Assembly (NCBI RefSeq): GCF_004341105.1 | Contig: NZ_SLZK01000002.1 | Span: 924,310-988,309, forward strand | Source of the DNA: Rhizobium sp. BK418 | GTDB lineage: Bacteria; Pseudomonadota; Alphaproteobacteria; Rhizobiales; Rhizobiaceae | Reading direction: 5' to 3' | Length of the DNA stretch: 64,000 nt | Shown: positions 37,034-46,180 of the stretch, piece by piece | Layout: every line of letters begins with the position of its first letter | Position numbering within the stretch: position 1 is the first letter of the stretch | The notes under the pieces: generated by a model | The model's database searches: none | What the model saw: only the letters and a program-made list of their open reading frames with translations | Told to the model about the DNA's origin: nothing | Made by a program: the position numbers and the translations under genes

Positions 37034-37322
37034 AGCCTTTCCTGATTAGATTGAAGCATTCTGTTGGCTCAAACGGAGTCGGATGGTCGACCGGCCGGCA
37101 CGCGTCGTAGCCCAGATCTACGGCCAAGCCGGCCGGTCGATCAGCCGGCCCGTTTCAGCCAACCCCGGTGGTTTGCTTGCAAACCAGCTAGGGCCGGGCA
37201 TCGTTGCGCCAGGAGAAGCGATCGGCTCGGACGTATCTAGAGGTATGCCCGTCGCCAATCGCTTCCGCCCTGACACAAAACTGCTCCGGCAGAATGCTTC
37301 AAGCTAACCAGGAAAGGCTCTA
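37031..37322. repeat. RIME-like palindromic element abutting glk
   Basis: A 292-base element bounded by 33-base inverted repeats: 37031-37063 begins TAGAGCCTTTCCTG and 37290-37322 ends with the complement, with two mismatches. Inside is a second perfect pair, TCGACCGGCCGGC (37087-37099) / GCCGGCCGGTCGA (37128-37140), plus a short palindrome GGTTTGC-TT-GCAAACC. No transposase frame exists. Architecture matches Rhizobium-specific intergenic mosaic elements or a MITE; the family name is from memory. Confidence 0.75.
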
Positions 37323-37368
37323 AGTCAGCTAGCCAAAGCTCCTCCAACTCTTTATAGAGCGCGCGAAT

Positions 37369-39204
37369 ATGCGTGCCGCGCCTGCGGCATGCGGCCCTGA
37401 GACAGGAAGCCTATTTTTGGAAGCCGCCGAAAGCAGAAAGCCAAACGTCAACAGCGATACCGTGACCGGCGTCCTGAAGCGTATCATTGCCGAAAACGGC
37501 CGGGACCATCTCTGGGGCTATGTCTTCGCAATCGCCTGCCTTATCGTCGTGGCGCTTTCGACAGCGTTTACCGCCTGGATCATGCGGGCGATCATCGACG
37601 AGGCCTTCGCCAACCGGCGCGCCGACGTCGTCTGGATCATCTGTCTTTCGATCTTCATCGCCTTCATGCTGCGCGGCTTTGCGAGCTACGGGCAGGGCGT
37701 CGCGCTGTCGCGGATCGGCAACGATATCGTCGCGCGCTATCAGCGGCGCATCTATTCACATCTGATGACGCTCTCCGTCGGCTATTTCAACGAGGCACGC
37801 TCGGCCCATATCGCCGCGCAGGTCAGCCAGAACGTGACCGGCATCCGCGACGTGCTGAACCTCACGATTACCTCGACGGTGCGCGATCTCCTAACCTTCG
37901 TCTCGCTGATCGGCGTCATGGTGCTGCAGGATCCGCTGCTCAGCCTCGCCGTGTTCATCCTGGCGCCGCCGCTGCTCTATGCGCTGCGCTATGTTTCCAA
38001 GCGACTGCGCTCGGCCACCCGGGAAGCGGTCAACCTCAACAGCCATGTTCTCGGCGCCATGCAGGAAACAATCCAAGGCATTTCCATCGTCAAGGCCTTC
38101 ACGATGGAAGAAGCGCTGGAGAACAAGGTCAACAAGCTGATTTCCGCTGCCGAAGGCCGGGCAAACCGTATCGCGCGGCTTTCGGAGCGTACCTCGCCGC
38201 TGACGGAAAGCTTTGCCGGCTTTGCCGTTGCAAGCGTGCTTGCCTATGCCGCTTATCGGTCCATCTATCAGGGCGTGCCGCCGGGCGCCTTCTTCTCTTT
38301 CGTCACGGCCCTCCTGCTCGCCTATGATCCGGCCCGCCGCCTCGCGCGCCTACAGGTGCAGATGGAGCGAGCCGTGGTCAACGCCCGGATGATCTACGAG
38401 CTGCTCGACATGGAGCCGCGCCAGCGCGAACTGCCGGATGCAAAGCCGCTTGTCGTGTCCGAGGCGAAGATCGAGCTGCGCAACGTTTCCTTCGCCTATG
38501 GCAACGAGAGCGTCCTGAACGGCGTGACGCTGACGGCTGAGGGCGGAAAAACGACTGCCCTCGTCGGCCCTTCGGGCGCCGGCAAATCCACCGTCATCAG
38601 CCTCATTCCGCGCTTTTACGATCCGAAGGAAGGTCAGATCCTGATCGACGGACAGGATATCGCCCATGTTACCAAGCAGTCGCTGCGCCGCCAGCTCGCC
38701 TATGTCTCGCAGCAGCCCTATCTCTTCGAAGGCACGATCCGCGACAATATCCGCTACGGCCGCCCCGAAGCGACGGACGACGAAATCGAAAAGGCAGCGC
38801 GGCTTGCCTATGCGCATGACTTCATCGTCGCACAGCCGCAGGGCTACGATACGCCCGTCGGCGAAAATGGCGTGACGCTGTCCGGCGGCCAGCGCCAGCG
38901 GCTGTCGATCGCCCGCGCGCTGGTGCGCAACGCACCGATCCTGCTGCTCGACGAGGCAACCTCGGCACTCGATACGGAATCGGAAGCGGCCGTACAGAAA
39001 GCACTCGACGAAGCCATGACCGGCCGCACTGTCGTCGTCATCGCCCACCGGCTTTCGACCGTGGTACGCGCCGACAAGATCATCGTCATGCAGCAGGGGC
39101 GCGTCGTCGAAGAAGGCAGTCACGAGACGCTTGCGAAGGTCAGCGACGGACTTTACGCTCGCCTCAACAATCTGCAGAGGCCTTCGGCTTCTGATTCATT
39201 TTAA
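37369..39204 (+). CDS. ABC exporter (MsbA-like, fused membrane and ATPase domains)
   Basis: A 611-residue half-transporter: six-helix exporter membrane domain (about residues 45-330) then one nucleotide-binding domain with Walker A GPSGAGKST, signature LSGGQRQRL and Walker B ILLLDEATSALD. Such proteins work as homodimers exporting lipids, peptides or drugs; the substrate cannot be deduced, though MsbA-like lipid flippases are the closest general type. The start may be further in (a GTG at 37461 would remove about 31 poorly conserved residues). It lies directly behind the RIME-like element. Confidence 0.85.
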   Translation: MRAAPAACGPETGSLFLEAAESRKPNVNSDTVTGVLKRIIAENGRDHLWGYVFAIACLIVVALSTAFTAWIMRAIIDEAFANRRADVVWIICLSIFIAFMLRGFASYGQGVALSRIGNDIVARYQRRIYSHLMTLSVGYFNEARSAHIAAQVSQNVTGIRDVLNLTITSTVRDLLTFVSLIGVMVLQDPLLSLAVFILAPPLLYALRYVSKRLRSATREAVNLNSHVLGAMQETIQGISIVKAFTMEEALENKVNKLISAAEGRANRIARLSERTSPLTESFAGFAVASVLAYAAYRSIYQGVPPGAFFSFVTALLLAYDPARRLARLQVQMERAVVNARMIYELLDMEPRQRELPDAKPLVVSEAKIELRNVSFAYGNESVLNGVTLTAEGGKTTALVGPSGAGKSTVISLIPRFYDPKEGQILIDGQDIAHVTKQSLRRQLAYVSQQPYLFEGTIRDNIRYGRPEATDDEIEKAARLAYAHDFIVAQPQGYDTPVGENGVTLSGGQRQRLSIARALVRNAPILLLDEATSALDTESEAAVQKALDEAMTGRTVVVIAHRLSTVVRADKIIVMQQGRVVEEGSHETLAKVSDGLYARLNNLQRPSASDSF

Positions 39205-39222
39205 TCGGGATGACGGACTGAC

Positions 39223-40047
39223 ATGAGCGACGCTGCGATGAAACTGGTTGTGGTCGGAGCGGCGGGACGCATGGGACAGACGCTCATCCGTCTTATTCAT
39301 TCCATCGACGGCGTGACGCTGCATGCAGCGGTCGCGCGGCCGGGCTCGCCCTTCGTCGGCAAGGATGCCGGTGAGGTCGCCGGTCTCGGCGCCAATGGCG
39401 TCATCATCGGCGACGATCCCTTGACAGCGTTCCTGCACGCCGAGGGCGTGCTGGATTTCACATCGCCCGCCACGTCAGTGGAATTTGCCGGATTGGCAGC
39501 GCAGGCGCGTATCGTTCATGTCGTCGGCACGACCGGCTGCTCCGACGAGGACAATGCCAAGATCGCGGCCGCCTCCCGCCATGCCCGCATCGTCCAGTCG
39601 GGCAATATGAGCCTCGGGGTTAATCTGCTCAGCGTGTTCGTGCAGCAGGCTGCTCAGGCGCTCGACCCTGCTGACTGGGATATCGAAATTCTCGAAATGC
39701 ATCACAAGCGCAAGGTCGATGCGCCCTCCGGCACCGCATTGCTGCTTGGTGACGCCGCTGCAAGCGGCCGCAATATCGATCTTGCCTCGAAATCCGTGCG
39801 TGTGCGCGACGGCCATACTGGCGCGCGGGACGCCGGCACTATCGGCTTTGCGACGCTGCGCGGCGGCTCCGTCATTGGCGAGCATTCCGTACTCTTTGCC
39901 GGCGAAGGCGAGACCGTCACGCTTTCGCACAGCGCAACCGACCGTTCGATCTTTGCGCGCGGCGCCATCAAGGCGGCCCTTTGGGCGCGCGACAAGAAAC
40001 CGGGTCTCTATTCCATGCTCGACGTTCTCGGGCTTTCTTCTCATTGA
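39223..40047 (+). CDS. dapB: 4-hydroxy-tetrahydrodipicolinate reductase
   Basis: A 274-residue NAD(P)H-dependent reductase of the diaminopimelate/lysine pathway. Motifs: [13 protein letters not shown] (nucleotide), [15 protein letters not shown], the active site [16 protein letters not shown], and C-terminal [12 protein letters not shown]. An internal ATG at 39238 could also serve as start. It is followed after 22 bases by gpmA, a gene pair I recall as typical of rhizobia. Confidence 0.95.
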   Translation: MSDAAMKLVVVGAAGRMGQTLIRLIHSIDGVTLHAAVARPGSPFVGKDAGEVAGLGANGVIIGDDPLTAFLHAEGVLDFTSPATSVEFAGLAAQARIVHVVGTTGCSDEDNAKIAAASRHARIVQSGNMSLGVNLLSVFVQQAAQALDPADWDIEILEMHHKRKVDAPSGTALLLGDAAASGRNIDLASKSVRVRDGHTGARDAGTIGFATLRGGSVIGEHSVLFAGEGETVTLSHSATDRSIFARGAIKAALWARDKKPGLYSMLDVLGLSSH

Positions 40048-40069
40048 CCATCTCTCGGAGGCATTTTTC

Positions 40070-40705
40070 ATGAGCGGTACCCTCGTCCTCGTTCGCCACG
40101 GCCAGAGCGACTGGAATCTCAAGAATCTCTTCACCGGCTGGAAAGATCCTGATCTGACCGAGCTCGGCATCCAGGAAGCCACGACTGGCGGCCAGGCGCT
40201 TGCCGACTACGGCATCAAGTTCGATGTCGCCTTCACCTCCGCACTCGTGCGCGCCCAGCACACACTGAAGCTGATCCTCGACAAGGTCGGCCAGCCGGGC
40301 CTGGAAACGATCCGCGACCAGGCGCTGAACGAGCGCGACTATGGCGATCTCTCCGGCCTCAACAAGGATGATGCCCGTGCCAAATGGGGCGAAGAGCAGG
40401 TGCATATCTGGCGCCGCTCCTACGACATCCAGCCTCCGGGCGGCGAAAGCCTGCGCGACACCGGGGCTCGCGTCTGGCCGTACTATCTCACGGAAATCCT
40501 TCCACGCGTGCTGCGTGGCGAAAAGGTGCTCGTTGCCGCGCACGGCAATTCGCTGCGTTCGCTCGTCATGGTTCTCGACCGCCTCAACCGCGAACAGGTT
40601 CTGTCGCTGAACCTGGCGACGGGCGTGCCCATGGTATACAAGCTGAACGCAGACTCGACGGTCGCTTCCAAGGAAGTACTCGGCGACATGTCTGGCGCGC
40701 ACTGA
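40070..40705 (+). CDS. gpmA: 2,3-bisphosphoglycerate-dependent phosphoglycerate mutase
   Basis: A 211-residue phosphoglycerate mutase. The catalytic RHG motif is [15 protein letters not shown] (His of the phosphohistidine), followed by [25 protein letters not shown] and [11 protein letters not shown]. It is the short alphaproteobacterial form, lacking the C-terminal residues of the 250-residue E. coli protein. It catalyses 3-PG to 2-PG interconversion in glycolysis. A ribosome-binding site CGGAGG lies before the ATG; a terminator follows. Confidence 0.95.
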   Translation: MSGTLVLVRHGQSDWNLKNLFTGWKDPDLTELGIQEATTGGQALADYGIKFDVAFTSALVRAQHTLKLILDKVGQPGLETIRDQALNERDYGDLSGLNKDDARAKWGEEQVHIWRRSYDIQPPGGESLRDTGARVWPYYLTEILPRVLRGEKVLVAAHGNSLRSLVMVLDRLNREQVLSLNLATGVPMVYKLNADSTVASKEVLGDMSGAH

Positions 40706-40729
40706 GCGCGGTCAGGCACCAGTAAAGCT

Positions 40730-40755
40730 AGGCCGGGCGTGAGTCCGGCCTTTTC
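40730..40755 (+). terminator. Rho-independent terminator after gpmA
   Basis: AGGCCGG (40730-40736) pairs with CCGGCCT (40745-40751), followed by TTTCC. It stands between gpmA and the convergent phnF. Confidence 0.75.
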
Positions 40756-40760
40756 CGTTT

Positions 40761-41498
40761 TCAGTTTTCGATGGTGAACTGAACGCGATCGGCCGCAAAA
40801 CGGCTGATCGAATATTGCACCGGCACGCCTTCCAGATCGGTGTTCATCGCCTTGGTGATCAAGAGCACGGCGCCCGGCGTCAGTTCCAGATCGGCAATAT
40901 CTCCGGAATCGGCATGGGCGGCGGTGATCTCCGTCGTGGCACGCACATAGTCCGACAGGCCGAGTGCGGCAAAGGCCTTGGTGATGGACTCCGTCTTCCG
41001 ATAGATCTCGCCGATGCCGGCAAAACGAGCGGCCGGGAACCAGCTCGTTCCGCGCGCGACGGGCCGTTTATCCGCGTCGCGCACCGTTTCTAGACGAATG
41101 ACCGGCGTGCCCTGTTCCACGCGCAGCCAGCGGGCCACCTCGGCATCGGCCGCTTCCTCCGCATGGCCGAGCAGGAGCGCATGTGTCTCGCGCGCCTGGT
41201 CCCTCAGGCCGTCGGTAAAGCGGGTACGGCGGCTGATCGGAAAATTCAGGCGCTCCTTGCGCTCGATCAACGTGCCGCGGCCTTGCACCGCACGCACGAT
41301 GCCTTCCTGGGCAAGTGCGGCAAGTGCGCTGCGAACAGTATGCCTGTTGACCCCGAATTGAAGCGCAAGGACCGTTTCCGGTGGCACCATGCCGGTTTGA
41401 TCGTAAACGCCACTGCTGATCGCCTCGCGGATCCTGTCGGCGATCTGGCGCCAGAGCGCCACACCCGTCTGCCGCTGCACCTGCTTTATTCCTGCCAT
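40761..41498 (-). CDS. phnF: GntR/HutC-family regulator PhnF
   Basis: A 245-residue regulator with an N-terminal winged helix of the GntR type (VALWRQIADRIREAI...VNRHTVRSALAALAQEGIV) and a C-terminal UTRA ligand domain. It is divergent from the C-P lyase operon and is the normal local repressor. The ATG at 41498 is preferred over 41516 because the conserved domain begins right after it. The operator-like palindrome at 41582-41599 fits. PhnF proteins repress phosphonate genes, by family knowledge. Confidence 0.92.
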   Translation of the reverse strand: MAGIKQVQRQTGVALWRQIADRIREAISSGVYDQTGMVPPETVLALQFGVNRHTVRSALAALAQEGIVRAVQGRGTLIERKERLNFPISRRTRFTDGLRDQARETHALLLGHAEEAADAEVARWLRVEQGTPVIRLETVRDADKRPVARGTSWFPAARFAGIGEIYRKTESITKAFAALGLSDYVRATTEITAAHADSGDIADLELTPGAVLLITKAMNTDLEGVPVQYSISRFAADRVQFTIEN

Positions 41499-41528
41499 TA
41501 CACCCCATCCAGCCAATTCGGACGCGCC

Positions 41529-41546
41529 TTGTCACACGCTTGTCAC
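41529..41546 (+). promoter_or_regulatory. Pho-box-like direct repeat upstream of phnG
   Basis: TTGTCAC (41529-41535) and TTGTCAC (41540-41546) are identical and 11 bases apart, as in PhoB boxes (two CTGTCAT/C-like heptamers with a 4-base spacer). A possible -10 element, TATAGC, lies near 41567-41572, downstream at a suitable distance. It indicates PhoB activation under phosphate limitation. Confidence 0.65.
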
Positions 41547-41581
41547 GTCGCCGATTTAGGGATAGGTATAGCTTGTACGGT

Positions 41582-41599
41582 TGTCTATATCAATAGACA
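41582..41599 (+). promoter_or_regulatory. PhnF-type operator palindrome upstream of phnG
   Basis: TGTCTAT (41582-41588) and ATAGACA (41593-41599) are perfect 7-base arms around ATCA. HutC-subfamily GntR repressors bind such T-G/T-C-T-A...T-A-G-A-C-A palindromes. It lies 14 bases before the phnG start, between promoter and gene, so a bound PhnF could block transcription. Confidence 0.65.
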
Positions 41600-41613
41600 T
41601 TTTCGAGGAAAAG

Positions 41614-42093
41614 ATGATGACGGCAGCGGAGAAGACGGAAGCTGCGGCGCGGACGGAGGGCGGGCGCAAGCGTACCGTCGATCTGCTCGCGCGCGCCGAA
41701 AAACAGGAATTGCTGGCGGCGTGGGACGCGCTTGCCGAACAGCCGGTGGTGCAGCCGGTGCGCGGCCCGGAAACCGGTCTCGTCATGGTTCGCGGCCGCA
41801 TCGGCGGCGGTGGTGCGCCCTTCAATCTCGGCGAAGTGACCGTGACGCGCGCGACGGTACGGCTTGCATCCGGCTCGGTCGGTCACGCCCAGGCGCTCGG
41901 CACCGACCGCGAGAAGGCACGGCTTTCGGCGATCTTCGACGCACTCTGGCAGGAAGAGGCAACCATGCGCTTCGTCGAGGAAAAACTGCTTTCGCCGATC
42001 GCCCGGCGGATCGCCGATGACAACAACCGCAAGGCTGAAGAAACGTCCGCGACCCGCGTCGACTTCTTCACCATGGTCCGGGGAGAAGACTGA
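41614..42093 (+). CDS. phnG: C-P lyase subunit PhnG
   Basis: A 159-residue subunit of the PhnGHIJ core complex. It has the family region RKRTVDLLARAEKQELLAAW at the N-terminus and VTVTRATVRL with GHAQALGTDREKARLSAIFDALWQ later. In E. coli the complex attaches phosphonate to ribose and cleaves the C-P bond. The start follows a GAGGAAAAG site; the adjacent ATG at 41617 is also possible. The stop overlaps the phnH start (TGATG). Confidence 0.93.
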   Translation: MMTAAEKTEAAARTEGGRKRTVDLLARAEKQELLAAWDALAEQPVVQPVRGPETGLVMVRGRIGGGGAPFNLGEVTVTRATVRLASGSVGHAQALGTDREKARLSAIFDALWQEEATMRFVEEKLLSPIARRIADDNNRKAEETSATRVDFFTMVRGED

Positions 42094-42701
42094 TGAACCT
42101 CAAGACCGACGTTTTGACCGGTGGCTTCACTGAGCCGGTTTTCCACGCACAGAGCGTGTTCAAGATGCTGATGGATGGCATGGCCCGCCCCGGCACGATC
42201 CAGTCCGTCACGCCCGATGTGACGCCGCCCGCACCACTCGGCATTGCCGCTGGCGCGATCGGCCTGACGCTCTGCGACCACGACACCCCCGTCTGGCTCT
42301 CCGCCGAGCTTGCCAAGTCGGCCGTTCCGGAGTGGCTCGGCTTCCATGCCGGTGCGCCGCTGACGGCGGAAAAGGCGGAAGCGCGATTCGCCTTCGTCGA
42401 AGCCGGTATGGCGCTTTCTACTTTCGGCCTCTTTGCGGCCGGTACTCAGGAATATCCCGACCGTTCGACGACCGTCGTGATCGAGCTTGCCGATCTCGAA
42501 GGCGGGCGCCGTCTCGCTTTGATGGGGCCGGGCATCCAGAGCGTAATCGAGATCGCCCCTATCGGCCTACCGGAAACCTTCCTGCGTCTCTGGACGGAAA
42601 ACCGCGCACTTTTCCCACGCGGCGTAGACATCGTGCTGACGGCGGGCAAGCGTTTCCTCTGCCTGCCGCGCACCACCAAGATCACAGCAACGGAGATCTG
42701 A
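42093..42701 (+). CDS. phnH: C-P lyase subunit PhnH
   Basis: A 202-residue PhnH, a PLP-enzyme-like fold without the cofactor. Recognisable segments are GGFTEPVFHAQSVFKMLMDGMARPGT and, near the end, FPRGVDIVLTAGKRFLCLPRTT. It is part of the C-P lyase core complex. Translationally coupled with phnG, and followed by phnI after 4 bases. Confidence 0.94.
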   Translation: MNLKTDVLTGGFTEPVFHAQSVFKMLMDGMARPGTIQSVTPDVTPPAPLGIAAGAIGLTLCDHDTPVWLSAELAKSAVPEWLGFHAGAPLTAEKAEARFAFVEAGMALSTFGLFAAGTQEYPDRSTTVVIELADLEGGRRLALMGPGIQSVIEIAPIGLPETFLRLWTENRALFPRGVDIVLTAGKRFLCLPRTTKITATEI

Positions 42702-42705
42702 GCTC

Positions 42706-43812
42706 ATGTATGTTGCCGTCAAGGGTGGCGAGGCCGCCATCGCCAATGCCCACCGCCTGCTCGCCGACCGCCGGCGCGGCGATCGTTCCGTGCCCGCTAT
42801 CGGCATCGAGCAGATCGTCGAACAGCTCGCTCTCGCCGTCGACCGCGTCATGGCCGAAGCTTCGCTTTACGACCGCACGCTTGCCGCACTTGCCGTACGC
42901 CAGTCGCGCGGCGACATGATCGAGGCGATCTTCCTGCTGCGCGCCTATCGCACGACGCTGCCGCGCTTCGGCTACTCCAGGCCGCTCGATACGGCCGACA
43001 TGCAGATCGAGCGCCGCATCTCGGCTACCTACAAGGATCTCCCGGGCGGACAGCTGCTCGGCCCGACCTTCGACTATACGCACCGTCTGCTCGATCCGAC
43101 GCTTCTGACGGATGAGGCTGTGGAAGAGCCTGCCCAGCGTCCGGCCGAGACCGGCCGCGTCATGCGCGTCTCCGAAATCCTCGGTCAGGAGGGCCTGATC
43201 GAAAACGACGGTGAGCTTCCCGAAGACCACGAGACGGGCGACCTGACGCGCGAACCGATGGAATTCCCGATGACTAGGGATCTCCGCCTGCAGGCGCTTG
43301 CCCGCGGCGACGAGGGCTTTCTGCTGGCGCTCGGCTATTCCACCCAGCGCGGCTATGGCCGCAACCACCCTTTCACCGGTGAAATCCGCATCGGTGAAGT
43401 CGAGGTGGAATTCGACGTGCCAGAGCTTGGCTTTGCTGTATCGCTCGGCACGATCCAGCTCACCGAATGCCAGATGGTCAACCAATTCAAGGGTTCGGCC
43501 AAGGCTCCGCCGCAATTCACGCGCGGCTACGGCCTCGTCTTCGGCCAGAGCGAACGCAAGGCGATGGCGATGTCGCTGGTGGATCGCGCGCTGCGCGCCG
43601 AAGAACTCGGCGAGGATATCACCGCGCCGGCGCAGGACGAGGAATTCGTCATTTCCCATTCCGACAACGTCCAGGCGACCGGCTTTGTCGAGCACCTGAA
43701 GCTTCCGCACTATGTGGACTTCCAGGCCGAACTCGACCTCGTCCGCCGCATGCGCCGCGAATTCGAAGCCGCGCGCAGCAGCGGCGAGACCCAGAAGGAG
43801 GCCGCCGAATGA
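42706..43812 (+). CDS. phnI: C-P lyase subunit PhnI
   Basis: A 368-residue subunit. Motifs include MYVAVKGGEAAIANAHRLLA, ARGDEGFLLALGYSTQRGYGRNHPF and FGQSERKAMAMSLVDRALR. PhnI with PhnG/H/L performs the nucleosidase-type ribosylation of the phosphonate from ATP in E. coli. The stop overlaps phnJ (ATGA). Length is normal. Confidence 0.95.
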   Translation: MYVAVKGGEAAIANAHRLLADRRRGDRSVPAIGIEQIVEQLALAVDRVMAEASLYDRTLAALAVRQSRGDMIEAIFLLRAYRTTLPRFGYSRPLDTADMQIERRISATYKDLPGGQLLGPTFDYTHRLLDPTLLTDEAVEEPAQRPAETGRVMRVSEILGQEGLIENDGELPEDHETGDLTREPMEFPMTRDLRLQALARGDEGFLLALGYSTQRGYGRNHPFTGEIRIGEVEVEFDVPELGFAVSLGTIQLTECQMVNQFKGSAKAPPQFTRGYGLVFGQSERKAMAMSLVDRALRAEELGEDITAPAQDEEFVISHSDNVQATGFVEHLKLPHYVDFQAELDLVRRMRREFEAARSSGETQKEAAE

Positions 43813-44684
43813 GTGATCTCGCCACCTACAATTTCGCCTATCTCGACGAACAGACCAAGCGCATGATCCGCCGCGCCATCCTGAAGGCGATCGCCATTCC
43901 CGGCTATCAGGTGCCTTTCGCCAGCAGAGAGATGCCCATGCCCTACGGCTGGGGTACGGGCGGCGTGCAGGTAACGGCCTCGATCATCGGGCCCGAGGAC
44001 GTTCTGAAGGTCATCGACCAGGGCGCCGACGACACGACGAACGCCGTCTCCATCCGCGCTTTCTTCCAGAAGGTCGCCAATGTCGCCGTCACGACGCATA
44101 CCAAGGACGCGACGATCATCCAGACGCGCCACCGCATTCCGGAGGAAAAACTCGGCGAAGGCCAGGTGCTCGTCTATCAGGTGCCGATTCCGGAACCGTT
44201 GCGCTTCCTCGAACCGCGCGAAACCGAGACCCGCAAGATGCACGCGCTCGAGGAGTACGGCCTCATGCATGTGAAACTTTACGAGGATATCGCCCGCAAC
44301 GGCCGCATCGCCACGACCTATGCCTACCCGGTCAAAGTTCATGGCCGCTATGTCATGGATCCCTCGCCGACGCCGAAATTCGACAATCCGAAGATGCACA
44401 GATCGGAAGCGCTACAGCTCTTCGGCGCCGGTCGCGAAAAGCGCATCTATGCCGTGCCGCCCTATACCGATGTCGTCAGCCTGGACTTTGAAGACCATCC
44501 CTTCGAAATCCAGCGGTTCGGCAAGCCCTGCGCGCTCTGCGGCGCCGAGGACGTCTATCTCGACGAGGTGATCCTCGACGACAAGGGCGGGCGGATGTTC
44601 GTCTGCTCCGATACCGACCATTGCGAAGACCGCCGGGCACACGGACATGCCGGCGAAATGCTGGCCCGGGAGGCTGCAGAATGA
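43809..44684 (+). CDS. phnJ: C-P lyase catalytic subunit PhnJ (radical SAM)
   Basis: A 291-residue radical-SAM enzyme that breaks the C-P bond. The essential residues align by number with E. coli: Gly32 (IPGYQVPF), which carries the glycyl radical, and Cys241, Cys244, Cys266 and Cys272 (PCALCGAE...FVCSDTDHCED), which bind the [4Fe-4S] cluster and substrate. It is therefore intact. Translationally coupled to both phnI and phnK. Confidence 0.96.
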   Translation: MSDLATYNFAYLDEQTKRMIRRAILKAIAIPGYQVPFASREMPMPYGWGTGGVQVTASIIGPEDVLKVIDQGADDTTNAVSIRAFFQKVANVAVTTHTKDATIIQTRHRIPEEKLGEGQVLVYQVPIPEPLRFLEPRETETRKMHALEEYGLMHVKLYEDIARNGRIATTYAYPVKVHGRYVMDPSPTPKFDNPKMHRSEALQLFGAGREKRIYAVPPYTDVVSLDFEDHPFEIQRFGKPCALCGAEDVYLDEVILDDKGGRMFVCSDTDHCEDRRAHGHAGEMLAREAAE

Positions 44685-45457
44685 CCGACACGCCGCTTCT
44701 TAAAGTCAACGACCTCTCTAAGTTCTACGGCAACCGTATCGGCTGCCGGAACGTTTCCTTCGAACTCTGGCCGGGCGAAGTTCTCGCCATCGTCGGCGAA
44801 TCCGGTTCGGGCAAGACGACGCTGCTGAACTGCATCTCAACCCGGCTGATGCCGACCACCGGCACTGTCGAATACCATATGCGCGACGGTACCTACCGCG
44901 ACCTCTATCACATGAACGAGGCCGAGCGCCGCTTCCTGATGCGCACCGACTGGGGCTTCGTGCACCAGAACCCGGCCGACGGGCTGCGCATGACGGTCTC
45001 TGCCGGCGCCAATGTCGGCGAGCGCCTGATGGCGATCGGCGATCGGCACTACGGCAAGATACGCTCCACCGCCATTGATTGGCTGGAGCGCGTCGAGATC
45101 GATGCCGGCCGCATCGACGACCAGCCCCGCGCCTTTTCCGGCGGCATGCGCCAGCGCCTGCAGATCGCCCGCAATCTCGTGACCGGCCCACGTCTCGTCT
45201 TCATGGACGAGCCGACCGGCGGTCTCGACGTCTCCGTGCAGGCGCGTCTCCTCGATCTGGTGCGCACCCTTGTCAACGATCTCGGCCTCTCGGCCATCAT
45301 TGTTACCCACGATCTCGCCGTCGCCCGCCTTCTCTCTCATCGCATGATGGTGATGAAGGATGGCCTGGTCATCGAGCAGGGCCTCACCGACCGCGTGCTG
45401 GACGATCCGCGCGAGCCCTACACCCAGCTCCTCGTTTCCTCGATCCTGCAGGTTTAA
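44681..45457 (+). CDS. phnK: C-P lyase-associated ATPase PhnK
   Basis: A 258-residue ABC-type ATPase with Walker A GESGSGKTT, signature FSGGMRQRL and Walker B LVFMDEPTGG. PhnK binds the C-P lyase core and is required for phosphonate cleavage, although no membrane partner is encoded. The start overlaps the phnJ stop (ATGA) and is followed by phnL after 12 bases. Confidence 0.94.
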   Translation: MTDTPLLKVNDLSKFYGNRIGCRNVSFELWPGEVLAIVGESGSGKTTLLNCISTRLMPTTGTVEYHMRDGTYRDLYHMNEAERRFLMRTDWGFVHQNPADGLRMTVSAGANVGERLMAIGDRHYGKIRSTAIDWLERVEIDAGRIDDQPRAFSGGMRQRLQIARNLVTGPRLVFMDEPTGGLDVSVQARLLDLVRTLVNDLGLSAIIVTHDLAVARLLSHRMMVMKDGLVIEQGLTDRVLDDPREPYTQLLVSSILQV

Positions 45458-45469
45458 GAAAGAAGAACC

Positions 45470-46180
45470 ATGGCAACGCCTCTCGTCGTTTCAGAAGTGG
45501 CCAAGAGCTTCACCATGCACCTGCGCGACGGCATCAAGCTGCCGGTCGTCTCCGATGTCTCCTTCTCGGTGGCCTCGGGCGAATGCGTCGTGCTCGGTGG
45601 CCCCTCGGGCATCGGCAAAAGCTCGCTGCTCAAGATGATCTACGGCAATTACGCCGTCGATACCGGCCAGATCCTCGTCAACCATAAGGGCAAGGTTGTC
45701 GATCTCGCCTCCGCCGACCCGCGCACCATTCTCGACGTGCGGCGCCAAACGCTCGGCTATGTCAGCCAATTCCTGCGCACCGTGCCGCGCGTGGCGGCAA
45801 TCGATGTGGTCGCAGAGCCGCTGCTCGCGCGCGGTGAAGCTGCCGCCAGCGCCAGACAAAAGGCTGCCATCTTGCTCGAAAAGCTCAACCTGCCGGAAGC
45901 GCTCTGGCAGTTGCCGCCCGCCACCTTCTCCGGCGGCGAGCAGCAGCGCGTCAACATCGCCCGCGGCTTCATCACCGATCATACGATCCTGCTGCTCGAT
46001 GAGCCGACGGCCTCGCTCGACGCGAAGAACCGCGCCGTCGTCGTCGGCATGATCGAGGAAAAGAAGAAGGCGGGCGTCGCCCTCCTCGGCATCTTCCACG
46101 ATGAGGAAGTGCGCGAGGCAGCTGCCGACCGCATTCTCGACGTTCAGCAATTCTCTCCCCGAAAGGCAATCGCAGCATGA
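45470..46180 (+). CDS. phnL: C-P lyase-associated ATPase PhnL
   Basis: A 236-residue ABC-type ATPase with Walker [11 protein letters not shown], signature FSGGEQQRV and Walker [11 protein letters not shown]. PhnL, with PhnK, joins the lyase core complex in E. coli. A ribosome-binding site AAGAAGAA is seen before the ATG. It overlaps the following transferase gene. Confidence 0.93.
   Translation: MATPLVVSEVAKSFTMHLRDGIKLPVVSDVSFSVASGECVVLGGPSGIGKSSLLKMIYGNYAVDTGQILVNHKGKVVDLASADPRTILDVRRQTLGYVSQFLRTVPRVAAIDVVAEPLLARGEAAASARQKAAILLEKLNLPEALWQLPPATFSGGEQQRVNIARGFITDHTILLLDEPTASLDAKNRAVVVGMIEEKKKAGVALLGIFHDEEVREAAADRILDVQQFSPRKAIAA

Noticed and set aside
37081..37307. Plus-strand open frame inside the RIME-like element
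   Set aside because: It lies entirely inside the palindromic element, has no ribosome-binding site and reads repeat sequence.
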